Shown one piece after another: positions 21,728-32,756 of a stretch of DNA of 42,426 nucleotides. The notes below the pieces were generated by a model, which did not search any database, was not told where the DNA came from, and worked only from the letters and a program-made list of their open reading frames with translations. The DNA is from Annulohypoxylon bovei var. microspora (Eukaryota > Ascomycota > Sordariomycetes > Xylariales > Hypoxylaceae): NCBI GenBank assembly GCA_022836615.1, contig MU405419.1, positions 1 through 42,426 of the forward strand, given 5' to 3'. Position 1 is the stretch's first letter, and every line of letters starts with the position of its first letter. Position numbers and translations under genes: made by a program.

Positions 21728-22790
21728 GTAAGCCATTATAAAATGCCTTATCTTTATATAACAAACACACTTGCCTTCCTTTTTAAGTTTCTTAAACTCT
21801 TGGTTTAATTTTTATTATGCCCTTAATAAATTATTATTATTTTAATGCGAGTTACTTATTTAACTTATCGTTACAATTATTGTAGCGGTTAAGGTTATAT
21901 AATTTACTTTACTTATAACCGTATCTTTGTCCCCATTAAGCTTTAATCCTTATTTTTGGGTAGCTATTATATTAATAAAGTTGGCGACTTTTTGATCAAA
22001 TGTTCCTTCATACCAAGTGGTTATAAAGCGGTTACTTTTTTTTTTATAATCCGGTGCTTTTTCCACTTTGGCTATTACGTCGTTAACCTTGGCTACCCAC
22101 TTATTATAATTTTTTTTATTTAGCTTTTTAATTATAAGAACATTTTTTAATTTATTATTTAATCCTGCGTTAATATAACCGATTTTATTTTCCCTTTTTT
22201 AATATAACCCGTTAGTTAAGATTAATTTACTTTTAAAATTAACGAAGAAATCGTTAAAATATTAGAAAACACCTTAACACATTTTAGCTAGGTTTTAGTA
22301 GGTAGTTTGGATCGATTATTTATCTTCGAATTTCTTAATTAAGACTTAAATAAAGGCTTAATTATTATATTACCCATTAAGCCTTTTCGTATTAAGCCAT
22401 TATATTAAATATTACCGTTTCTTAATTAGGATTAAAGATATGATTTTCAAATATTTATTTTTCTTCGATCCGAAATATGTTATATTTTCTGAAATGAAAA
22501 AATCTAACATAACCACATATATCGAGAAATCCTTTTACTCGTTAATCTAGGTTAGATATTTATCCTTGATTAAGGTTATTTCTTCGATTTTATAAAACAA
22601 ATTAAAGTTATTTAATAAGTTAATTATAAAGCTGCTGGGGAAGTTATCGGAAAATTTATATATATTTAAATCGTATTAATAAAAAACGATAAATGTTATA
22701 AGGTTTTAGTTGCTTATTATTTAAAAGGTGTTTGTGTATTAGGTTATCGTTTAACGCGATGGATGTTTTTTCGAAGACTTTTATTAATTA
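21728..22790 (-). pseudogene. Element A gag relic with zinc knuckle at its end
   Basis: The zinc knuckle occupies 21,728-21,769: CVCYIKIRHFIMAY, which is C-x2-C-x4-H-x4-C with the second and fourth Cys changed to Tyr by TGx-to-TAx. Upstream to the 5' LTR the sequence should code for the capsid; fragments such as NNF-YKIEEITLIKDKYL can be read but the start codon cannot be fixed. Gag is one frame off protease and reverse transcriptase (knuckle codons 1 mod 3, pol codons 2 mod 3 by highest coordinate). Confidence 0.75.
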
Positions 22791-22810
22791 AAAAGTGATT
22801 AATGAAAATA

Positions 22811-23122
22811 TGTAACAATTTTTATAAATAATAGTAAACTTATGTTATATAAAATTAAAAATAAGGTTATTTTTATTAATAAAAGAAAAAGGAAAAAGTA
22901 ATAATCTTTTGTTTTTAGGGCTACGATATTTATGTTTAAAGGTATAAATTAAGTTAATTAACGTAAAAACCTTTTTTATATATATTTTAATAGCTTTCAT
23001 AACTTACTTAGGGTTATTAATAGTTTCATTATGGGGATTTATGCTTATCGCGTTTATAATTATGATGTAAGCTTGCGTTAATCTTTACTTTAATTAACTT
23101 TTTAGGTTCTTAACTTGTAACA
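22811..23122 (-). repeat. Element A 5' LTR (312 bp)
   Basis: Ends TGTAACA ... TGTAACA on the plus strand, followed by the AATTA duplication. The internal sequence next to it starts TATTTTCATTAATCAC in the coding sense, which is not the usual TGG start of a tRNA primer-binding site. Priming mode is therefore unresolved. Confidence 0.94.
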
Positions 23123-23127
23123 AATTA

Positions 23128-24673
23128 TACGTTTTTTAAATATTATTAAATATTATAATATACGAATTATTTATTATTTTAATAAAGCTTATATATTAAT
23201 AAATTATTTATTTAAATTTCTTGATTCGAATTTAATTAATAAAGTTTTATTAATTAACGAAAATGAAATAATAACGAAATCTATTCGATATTTTTACGAG
23301 TTTAATTAATTAAATTTCTAAGTAATTTATAAGTATTTATTATAAAAAACGAATCTTTTAACGGTAATAAAAAAGGAATGGGTAAAAAAACATTTCGTTA
23401 AATATTAAGATTAATTATATAAAATTTTAAAGTATATTAAAATATTTAGAAACCTTTTATATGCGGCGGGAATGGTAATTAATGTAATGAATATATAATT
23501 TATATTAAAATATAATAATATAATTTATTAATTAACGAGTATATATTACGATTAAAAATATGTTACGGTTAAAATAATATTTAAAGAAATAATAAAATCA
23601 TTTTAATATTTTAAAATAACGTTAATAATATATTAAGTTATAATTAAATGTTTTTTTTATTAATTAATAAAGAAATTAAATATGTTATTATTAAATTTAT
23701 AACCGATATATCCTTTAATATCGTTTACGCGTTAAATAATTAATTATACGTTTTTAAAATAAACGGCGATATTAATGGTAATTAAATATGTTATTAATTA
23801 AATGGAAATTAAAGTGGTATTATTAACGAAATTCGTTAATTATATTTTATTATTTATAAAAATTAAAGAAACGTTTAATTATTTATAAGAATAAATATTT
23901 AATAATGCTTAAAATTTCGTTAATTATAAAGTTATGAATTGGATTTAATAACACGGTTTTATTATGAAATTAATTATTTTTTTATGTTTTAAAAATAATG
24001 GTAAAATAAAAAAGGTTAATAATAATTTAAAAAGGATTATGTTTTAAAAATATTAAACGAATTTTATAATTACGAATTTATTTAATTTATTTCGACGAGT
24101 TTTAACCATTTATAATTATATTATTAAACTTGGTAATTATAATAATTTTTTTTTAATATTTAATACGTAATTTTTTTAAGATTAATTACTTATCGAATAC
24201 GCCGAATATATTTGCGAATTAACCGAGGAAAAAAAAACCGTATTTTAAAAATAATTAATAATATAATACGAGGTTTTTATGACCCGTAATTATTATAATG
24301 GTATAAAAGCATCCCGAAAATAAATAAAAACGTATTTATAAGAAAAAAAAAGTTTAATATATATTTACGTTCTTAGGGATTAAGTGTTAAAAGTACGGTA
24401 ATAAGCAGGTAAATATAAGCCGTATTATAACGGTTTATAAGAAATTTATTATTATTATTAAAGTAATATTTATTAATTACGTAGCTTAAAAAAGTTAATA
24501 TTTTTTAACAAATATAACGATAATAATTTATTCCCGGCGTACGTAAATGACGGTTACCCCGTACGAAACTTATGGTATATAAGTAAATAAATATTTAAAT
24601 AAAATCGGCGGCGGTTATAAAAAAGATTATATTTATAATAATTACGGATAATTATAATGGAAAAAAAGAATGG
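23128..24673 (+). pseudogene. Element F: distal pol and 3' region
   Basis: This is the part of F downstream of insertion A. By position it should encode the RNase H tether and integrase. I could not read convincing integrase motifs. The last 20 bases before the 3' LTR are a polypurine tract (GGAAAAAAAGAATGG), needed to prime plus-strand DNA synthesis. Confidence 0.6.
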
Positions 24674-24890
24674 TATGGATCTTTAATTTAAAGGTTTTTA
24701 TAATAATGTTTAAATTATTTACGGTGGTAAACGTAGGTTATTAAAATAACTTTAAATCGTATGTAAATTTAATTAATTATAAAACTTAAATTAATTAATA
24801 ATTAATTACATAAGTTTACCTTTATTAATATAAAATAACGTTTATTATATATAAATAATATTCCGTACGATTAAAAGGTTCGGACGTATA
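24674..24890 (+). repeat. Element F 3' LTR (217 bp)
   Basis: It matches 12,634-12,850 throughout. It begins TATGGATC where the partner has TGTAAATC. It is followed directly by D sequence collinear with copy A at 20,111. Confidence 0.9.
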
Positions 24891-27398
24891 ATTTTTACTT
24901 TTTAATGGTTATAATTTTATTAGGGTTTATTTTGATTTTTTCTTTTATTATAATAATAAAATTTAAATATTTAATTTCTTTTATAATAAAAAAGTATTTA
25001 AAAAGGTTTAATTTTAAACCAACGTTATTAAGGTATTTTAATATTATTTTAATTTTATTTATATGGTTTTTATAAGATTTATTTAAATAAATTATTATGT
25101 TATTTACGTATATTAAATAATAATTATTTAAAAAATTAAATAAAGTTTTATTAATATAACGTTAAAATGTTATTAACGTTTCGCATAATTTAAAAAATAT
25201 AATTAACCATTTAAAAGCTTCGAATTAAATGCGAAAAACGGTTTTTTATTTTTTATTTTTTTTATTCGTAACTTATGAAATACGGCTTTAACGTTAACTT
25301 TAATTACCCATTTAACCTTATAAAAAGATCGTAGGGTTTTTTTAATTAATGGTAACGGGTAATGGTTATATATTAAAATGGTGTTAAAAGCTTTGTAATT
25401 TACATAAAACCGGAAGTTATTTTTTAGTTTTTTTACGAATAATATTAATGCTTTTTTTAATAAATTATTAACCTTAATTTATTCTTTATTTAATAAATTT
25501 ATTAAAGTTTTTTATAACATTAAAAGCTTTTTTTTTAATATATTATATAAAAGCTTTTATAAAACTTTTTTTTTTTATTTTAATCGTTTTTTTACAAGTT
25601 AATTTCAATGTTTAACCTTGGTTTTAATGGTGGTAACATTATACCTTCGTCGTTTAAAAAGTTTTTAACTTAACTTTTTAATTTATTAAATAATGTTTTT
25701 TAGATTTAATTAATTATAAATTTTTTTTTTAATATAATGTTAATATTTCGTATAATAACATTAAAAATTTAAACGTTTTTATTATTTTTTTTATGTTAAT
25801 GTTTTTTTTCTTAAATTATAAATGTTAAGAATATATTTTTTATTATATATTTAATTTCCTTAATTTATAAACACTTTATTTTAATATTATGAAATGTTTA
25901 AATAATGTTTTAACTTTTTTTATATATTATTAAATTATGTTTTTTTAAACTTATTTTAATCGACTTCTTTTTTACTTTATAAATGATATCGTTTTATTTT
26001 ATTTACGGTTTTTTTAATATTAAAAAGAACGTGAAATTTAAAATAATATAACTTTATATCCGTTCTTTTTTACCGTTTATATCGATTTTTACATGTGTAA
26101 ATATATTAATTATATAAAATTCCTTATTTTTAATTAATTTTAATTCTTTTTTTTAAATAAATATATGTGGTAATTTTATTTATTATATAAATTTTTTATT
26201 AAATGTTAAATATATTAAATATCTTAAATTTATAAATGTATTAATAAACTTTTATTTATTTAATAAGGTTTTAATTAAGAAAAAAATAATATATATTTTA
26301 TTTAAATTTTTTTAATATTTATAAATTTTAATATTAACTTTTAAACGTGATTTCGTTTAAAGGTTATTTATTTTCCGAGTATTTTAATAATTTATAATTA
26401 TTTTTAATATTTTAATTATTTTAAATTTTTATAATAACCATTTGTAACATGCCGTTTTTATTACCATGGTTTAATTAAAATGTAATTTAAAACGATGGGC
26501 AAGTTATTATAAAATACCTTATTTTCGTGTAACGAATATATTTGTTTTTTTTTTTAAGTTTTTTAAACTTTTAATTTAATTTTTATTATACTTTTGGTAA
26601 ATTATTATTATTTTAATGCGAACCATTTATTTAATTTATTATTATAATTATCGTAATGGTTAAAGTTATATAATTCACTTTACTTATAACCGTATTTTTA
26701 TTTTTATTAAGCTTTAATCCTTATTTTTAAATAATTATTATATTAATAAAGTTAATAACCTTTTAATTAAATATTCCTTCGTATTAAATAATTATAAAAC
26801 GGTTACTTTTCTTTTTATAATTTAATATTTTTTTCATTTTAATTATTACATTATTAACCTTAATTATTTATTTATCGTAATTTTTTTTATTTAATTTTTT
26901 TATTATAAAAACATTTTTTAATTTATTATTTAACCTTATATTAATATAATTAATTTTATTTTCCTTTTTTTAATTTAACTTATTAATTAAAGTTAATTTA
27001 CTTTCGAAGTTAATAAAAAAATTATCGAAATATTAAGAAACACCTTAATATATTTTAATTAAATCTTAATAAATGGTTTAAATTAATTATTTATTTTTGA
27101 ATTTTTCGATTAAAATTTAAATAAAGGCCTTATTATTATATAATTTATTAAACCTTTTTATATTAAATTATTATATTAAACGTTGCCGTTTTTTAATTAA
27201 AATTAAAAATATGATTTTTAAATATTTTTTTTTTTTTAATTTAAGGTATATTATATTTTTTAAAATGAAAAAATTTAATATAATTATATATATTAAGAAA
27301 TCTTTTTACTCATTAATTTAAATTAAATATTTATCTTTAATTAAAATTATTTCTTTAATTTTATAAAACGAATTAAAGTTATTTAATAAGTTAATTAT
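24891..27398 (-). pseudogene. Element D: gag, protease and reverse transcriptase relic
   Basis: Collinear with copy A 20,111-22,626. The reverse transcriptase active site reads YVNN followed by IIIYLNK (YVNN at 25,099-25,110), again with both Asp changed to Asn. Gag and protease lie to the right. It ends at the duplication ATTAT (27,394-27,398), where C entered the gag region of D. Confidence 0.85.
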
Positions 27399-27710
27399 TA
27401 TTACGGGTCGAGGACCCGGAAAGTTAATTAAGGTAAAAATCAACGCGAGCTTACATTATAGTTGTAAACGCGATAAGCGTAAGTCCTTATAATAAAGTTA
27501 TTAATAGTTTTAAGTGGGTTGTAAAAGTTATTAAAATACATACAAAGGGGGTTTCCACATTAATTAACTTAATCCACACCTTTAAGCATAAATATTGTAA
27601 TCTTAAAGACGAAAGGTTATTATTTTTCTTTTTTTCTTTTATTAATAAAAATAACCTCATTTTTAACCTTATATAACATAAGTTTACCATTATTTATAAA
27701 AACCGTTACA
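27399..27710 (+). repeat. Element C 5' LTR (312 bp)
   Basis: Begins TATTACGGGTCGAGG and ends AACCGTTACA. It is the reverse-complement equivalent of the element A LTRs. A minus-strand open frame at 27,487-27,690 lies wholly within the LTR and is fortuitous. Confidence 0.95.
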
Positions 27711-28793
27711 TATTTTTATTAATTATTTTTTAATTAATAAAAGTTTTTGAAAAAGCGTCCATTGTATCGAATAATAGTTTAATATATAAATACTTTTTAA
27801 ATAATAAGCGATTAAAATTTTATAACATTTATTATTTTTTATTAACATGATTTGAATATATATAAACTTTTTAATAATTTTTTTAATAACTTTATAATTA
27901 ATTTATTAAATAACTTTGATTCGTTTTACGAAATCGAAGAAATAATTTTAATTAAGGATAAATATTTAATTTAAATTAATAAGTAAGAGGATTTTTTGAT
28001 ATACATGGTTATGTTAAATTTTTTTATTTTGAAAAACTTAATATATCTCGGATCGAAGAAAAATAAATGCTTAAAGATTATATTTTTAATTTTGGTTAAA
28101 AAACGATAATGTTTAATATAATAATTTAATACGGAAAAGCCTGATAGGTAATATAGTAACTAAGCTTTTATTTAAGTTTTAATTAAGAAATTTAAGGATA
28201 AATAATTGATTTAAGCCGCTTATTAAGACCTAGCTAAAATACGTTAAAATACCTTTTAATATTTTAATAATTTCTTTGTTAATTTTGAAAGTAAGTTAAC
28301 TTTAGTTAATAGGTTATATTAAAAAAAAGAAAATAAGATTAATTATATTAATGTGGGGTTAAATAATAAGCTAAGGAACATTTTTATGGCTAAAAAGTTA
28401 AATAAAAAAGATTACGATAAGTAAGTAATTAAAATTAACGATGTAATAACTAGAGTGGAAGGGGTATCGGATTATAAAAAGAAAAGCAGTTGTTTTATAA
28501 CTACCTAGTATGAAAAAGTATTTAATTAAAAGGTTGTTAATTTTATTAATATAATAATTATTTAAGAACAAAGATTAAAATTTAACGGAAACGAAGATAT
28601 GGTTATGGATAAAGTGAATTATATAGCTTTAACCGCCGTAATAATTATAATAATAGGTTAAGTAAATGGCTTGCACCAAAATAATAGTAACTTATTAAAA
28701 GCATAATAAAAATTAAATTAAGAGTTTAAAAAACTTAAAAGAGAGGGTAAATATATTTATTATATGAAAATAAGGTATTTTATAATAACTTAC
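27711..28793 (+). pseudogene. Element C gag relic with zinc knuckle
   Basis: Gag region between the 5' LTR and protease. The knuckle at 28,752-28,793 reads YIYYMKIRYFIITY: all four zinc ligands (three Cys and one His) are now Tyr. Codons are at 0 mod 3, whereas pol is at 2 mod 3, so the -1 relationship seen in copy A holds here too. The start codon is not identifiable. Confidence 0.72.
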
Positions 28794-29101
28794 CCGTCGT
28801 TTCGAGTCGCATTTTAATTAAATTGTAGTAACGGAAATGGTATGTTATGAATGGCCATTATAAAAACTTAAAATAATTAAAATGTTAAAAATGATTACGA
28901 ATTATTAAAGTATTTAAAAAATGAGTAACCTTTAGGCAAAGTTATGTTTAAAGGTTAATATTAAAATTTATAAATATTAAAAAAGTTTTAAATAAAATGC
29001 ATACCACTTTTTTTTTAATTAAAACCTTATTAAATGAATAAAAATTTATTAATACGTTTATAAATTTAAAATATCTAATATATTTAACATTTAATAAAAA
29101 A

Positions 29102-29380
29102 TTTATATAATAAGTAAAATTATCGTGTATATTTATTTAAAAGAAGGAATTAAAATTAACCAAGGATAAGGAATCTTATATAATTAATACGTTTATACAT
29201 GTGAAAATTAATATAAACGATAAAAAGGAACGGATATAAGGTTATATTATCTTGGATTTTACATTTTTCTTAATATTAGGAAAATTATAAATAAAATAAA
29301 ATGATGTTACTTATAAGGTGAAAAGAAGGTTAATTAAGATAAGTTTAAAAAAACATAATTTAATAATATATAAAAAAAAT
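29102..29380 (+). pseudogene. Element C protease relic
   Basis: The frame reads ELKLTKDKESYIINTFIHVK, then GYIILDFTFFLILGKL-stop and NDVTYKVKRRLIKISLKKH. This matches the C-terminal half of a retropepsin-like protease (the LILGxPW segment) and the linker to reverse transcriptase. The catalytic DSG motif upstream cannot be recognised. Aspartic protease would have cut the gag-pol polyprotein. Confidence 0.72.
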
Positions 29381-29675
29381 TAAAACATTATTTAAGCATT
29401 TTATAACGTTAAGATAAAATGTTTATAAATTAAGGAGGTTAAGTATATAATAAGAAATATGTTTTTAACATTTGTGGTTTAGGAAAAGAAACGTTAATAT
29501 AAAAAAAACAACGAGGACGTTTAAATCTTTAATACCATTATATGAAATATTAATATCGCATTAAAAAAGAAGGAAAGGTTTACAATTAATTAAATCCGAA
29601 AGGCGTTATTTAATAAATTAAAGGATCGAGCCGGAGATTTTTTAAATAACGAAGGTATAACGTTACTATTATTAA

Positions 29676-30427
29676 AGCCAAGGTTAAACACCGAAGTTAA
29701 CTTGTAAAAAGACGATTAAGGCAGGGAAAAAAAGGTTTTATAAAGGCCTTTATATGGCATATTAAAAGAAAAGCTTTTAGTGTTACGAAAAACCTTAATA
29801 AACTTATTAGATAAGGGGTGGATTAAGGTTAATAATTCCCCAAAAAAAGCACCGGTATTATTCGCAAAGAAACCAAAAGGCAGCCTTTAATTTTATGTAA
29901 ATTATAAGGCCTTTAACGTCATTTCGGCATGTAATTGTTACCTATTATTATTAATTAAAGAAACCTTACGATCTTTTTATAAAGTTAAGTGGTTAATTAA
30001 AATTAACATTAAAATTACATTTCACAAATTATAAATAAAGAAAAGAAATAAATAAAAAACCGCTTTTTGCACCCGATTTAAAGCTTTTAAATGATTAATC
30101 ATATTTTTCGAATTATGCGGGGCATTAGCGGCGTTTTAATGTTATATTAATAAAATTTTATCTAACCTTTTAAATAATTACTATTTAATGTATGTAAATA
30201 ATGTGGTAATTTATTTAAATAGGTTTTATAAAGATTATATAAATAAAGTTAAAACGGTATTAAAATGTTTTAATAACGTTAATTTAAAGTTAAACCTTTT
30301 TAAATGCTTTTTTACCGTAAAAGAAATCAAATATTTAAACTTTATTATCATAATGAAAAAAAAGATTAAGGTAAACCCTAATAAAATTACAATTATTAAA
30401 AGGTGGGAATTACTTATAAATGTATAA
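29676..30427 (+). pseudogene. Element C reverse transcriptase relic
   Basis: From the N-terminus: VLRKTLINLLDKGWIKVNNS, APVLFAKKP, FYVNYKAFNV, LIKETLRSFYKVKWLIKINI, then the active site YVNNVVIYLN (YVNN at 30,191-30,202) and LNLFKCFFTVKEIKYLNFII. The pattern is gypsy reverse transcriptase; both catalytic Asp are Asn. The open stretch 30,188-30,427 is the thumb-side part. It shares its frame with RNase H and integrase. Confidence 0.95.
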
Positions 30428-30602
30428 GAAGTTTATAGTTTTTTAAGGTTTGTAAATTTTTATAAAATATTCATCGAAAGATTTAATAAATTAATTACCC
30501 CTTTAATCACTTTAATGAAGAAAGGAATTTCCTTTAAGTGGGGGTAAAAGGTAAACGTAGCATTTGAGGAATTAAAACATTTATTTATTATCGCATTAAT
30601 TT

Positions 30603-30910
30603 TAACTTATTAAGATTTTAATTGGGAGATGTACTTAGAAGTAAATTGCTCGGGGTAAACTTTAAGAACTTGTTTTTTACAAAAAGACCATAATAGGATA
30701 TTAAAGCTTGTAGTTTACTATTTGGCAAAGTTATTACCAGTTGAATGTAATTACGAAATATATAATAAAGAGCTTTTAATAATTGTTAAATTAATAAAAG
30801 CATGGCAAAGGGAGTTATGGGGGGTGGTTAAACCTTTTATAATCTTTATAAATTATAAAAATTTAAAATATTTTATAATTATTTGCAAATTAAGTAAACG
30901 TTAAATACGT
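30603..30910 (+). pseudogene. Element C RNase H relic
   Basis: EVNCSG at 30,638-30,655 stands for the ETDxSG block (Asp to Asn at 30,644-30,646). LLPVECNYEIYNKELLIIVK stands for LSPAECNYEIYDKELLAIVR (Asp to Asn), and FINYKNLKYF for LTDHKNLEYF (Asp to Asn). All three Asp positions are changed. The open stretch 30,722-30,904 covers the last two. Confidence 0.93.
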
Positions 30911-31495
30911 TAGGGGTAAACCTTATTAAAATTTAACTTTATTATAAAATACCAAGCCGGCAAAGAAATAAAATAACTTAATACCTTATTAAAACAAGGT
31001 TAAGATATCCCGGCAAATTAAAAAAACAAAAAAATGGTAAACCATATATAACGCTTATTTAAATAAGAATGGTTATCCTTAATAAAAATAATAATAATAA
31101 ACATTTAAATGTTTTTAATAAATGTTATTAAGATATTAAAAAAAGGGGTAACATTAGATTAAAGCCTTGTAACCATACCTACCGGAAAAAGAATCTTCCA
31201 TAATAAAGACCTATAAGCTTTATAAAATTAAAAAATTGTTAAAAATATAAATTTTAAAATAATTTATAAAATTATTAATAAAGGTAATTATTATTTCCCG
31301 CCAGTTCTTAAGGATTACAAGGTCTTAATTGTTAAATATGATTTAAACGATAAAAGAATTGTATTATTTAAAGAACGAACGTAAATATTGAATTAAAAGT
31401 TTTTTAAAACGATTATAATTTAAAATATTTACAATTCCCACATTATAAGTTATTTAAAAAAGGATAATATTATTATAATTACCTTAAAATCCTTT

Positions 31496-31945
31496 TATTA
31501 ACCAGTTATAAAATAAGATATATAAAAGTTTTATAAGAATTACAATGTTTATAATTAAATTCACGTTTAATAAACCTAATAAAAAGGGTTATTAAAACCT
31601 TTACCCATTCTTAATTATTACTTTTCAAAGTTATCCATTAATTTCATAATAAAGATGCTAACAAGAAAAAAAGGAAACCCCCAATATTTAATAATAATTA
31701 CCTACTAATTATCAAAATAAATTTTATTAAAAATAATAAATACCATAAAAATTAAAACATATACCACAAAGTTTATATACACCTACATTAAATATTATAA
31801 CCTCTTTATAATAATAATATTAAACCAAAAGAATAATTAAATAAGCACATTTTAAATAAAATTTTATAAATTAACAAAAGTAATATAACATTTATCCATT
31901 ACTTTTAACCTAAAAATTAATAAATTTATAAAAAAGATAAATCAA
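31496..31945 (+). pseudogene. Element C integrase relic, DDE changed to N, N, K
   Basis: Zinc-finger end: KFYKNYNVYN, with the CxxC now YxxY, followed by GLLKPLPIL (31,586-31,612). Core: LSINFIIKML (for LSxDFIxxLP; Asp to Asn at 31,640-31,642), TYTTKFIYTYIKYYNL, then LNQKNN (for SDRGSN; Asp to Asn at 31,823-31,825). The block around 31,898-31,945, SITFNLKINKFIKKINQ, stands for the STAFHPQTDGQTERxNQ type, with Glu to Lys at 31,931-31,933. Order and spacing are those of a Ty3/gypsy integrase. Confidence 0.93.
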
Positions 31946-32527
31946 AAAATATAAGCATATTTATAATATTTCTTAACTTACGTATAATTTAATTAATCAA
32001 AAATACTACCCACAACAATAATAATAATTAATAATTAAAATATAATAACCAAGTTAAACCTTTTTTACATAACGTATAAATATTACATACACCCAATTAA
32101 ATAAATCGCTAATAAGGCCTTAAATAAGTCATTTAAGGAATAATAAGCCGTAAACTTCATAACCAGGATTAAAAAGATTAATGAATACACCTAAACTATT
32201 ATAATTGTAATTTAAGAACATATAAAACATATAACAAACCAATTTTAATTAAAGGGCCTTAAATACAAAGTAAATAATAAGGTTTAATTAAACCTAAAAA
32301 ACATCACAACACCACAACCTAAGAAAAAACTTTTTTAATTACATACAAAATATAAGGTAATTAAAATAATCAACCCCTATATAATAAAATTAAATATATT
32401 TATAAGAATTTAACCATAATTCCATATTAAATTACTTAGGTTAACAATTATAAACCTGCTGCTATCCTAAATATAAAATAACGTTTAACCACCACCCCTC
32501 ATTAGTTAAAACAACAAAAACCTTAAA

Positions 32528-32674
32528 TACATTATCGAGAAAATCTTACAATTGAAAAGTAAGCGTAAAGAACAAAGCATATATAAAATAATATTAGTTA
32601 AATAAAAAAATTACGCAAAACTAACATAAAAGCCCCGAGAAAAATTAAAAAATATAAAAGCCTTAAAGATGTTT
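32528..32674 (+). pseudogene. Element C chromodomain relic
   Basis: The frame reads YIIEKILQLKSKRKE, then IILVK-stop-KNY (LVKWKGY core) and T-stop-KPREKLKNIKAL (TWEPxENL core). It is in frame with the integrase and lies about 80 bp before the 3' LTR. It lacks the YP..GPP tail that element E has, so the two families carry different chromodomain types. Confidence 0.9.
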
Positions 32675-32733
32675 TACTAACGATTTAAGGCAAGAAACAA
32701 GGTAGGTAAGGAAACCCTTATAATCACAAGCCT

Positions 32734-32756
32734 TAAAAAACGGGAAAAAAAGGTAT
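32734..32756 (+). promoter_or_regulatory. Element C polypurine tract
   Basis: A purine run AAAAAACGGGAAAAAAAGG, interrupted by a single C, is followed by TAT and the 3' LTR. It marks the usual plus-strand primer site of LTR retrotransposons. Confidence 0.7.

Larger units (their letters stand above)
17453..23122 (-). mobile_element. Element A: complete family-1 chromovirus, 5,670 bp
   Basis: 312-bp LTRs lie at both ends (17,453-17,764 and 22,811-23,122) and are flanked by the duplication AATTA (17,448-17,452 and 23,123-23,127). Coding sense is minus. It has exactly the same length as copy C (27,399-33,068), and positions correspond as A = 50,521 minus C. Domains from 5': gag with zinc knuckle, protease, reverse transcriptase, RNase H, integrase, chromodomain. 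It is the least degraded family-1 copy for reading the chromodomain and zinc knuckle, but stops occur throughout and the reverse transcriptase active site is lost. Confidence 0.95.
12634..24890 (+). mobile_element. Element F: family-3 Ty3/gypsy element split by A and a SINE
   Basis: 217-bp LTRs lie at 12,634-12,850 and 24,674-24,890. It is inserted in D: the left flank ends GGTTT and the right flank begins ATTTT, consistent with a 4-5 bp duplication altered by G-to-A change. Without A (5,675 bp with its duplication) and the SINE-like insertion (881 bp) it measures about 5.7 kb. The plus-strand order is zinc knuckle (15,218), reverse transcriptase (16,520-16,759), RNase H (16,994-17,410). A polypurine tract GGAAAAAAAGAATGG directly precedes the right LTR, confirming orientation. 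Its integrase must lie in 23,128-24,670 but could not be read. Confidence 0.9.

Noticed and set aside
23690..23760. Possible copia RPDI-like motif after insertion A
   Set aside because: The required Arg and Pro codons cannot yield the observed codons by C-to-T or G-to-A, and F is gypsy by its other domains.
27487..27690. Minus-strand open frame in the C 5' LTR
   Set aside because: Wholly inside an LTR. The corresponding parts of the other LTR copies show no conserved frame.
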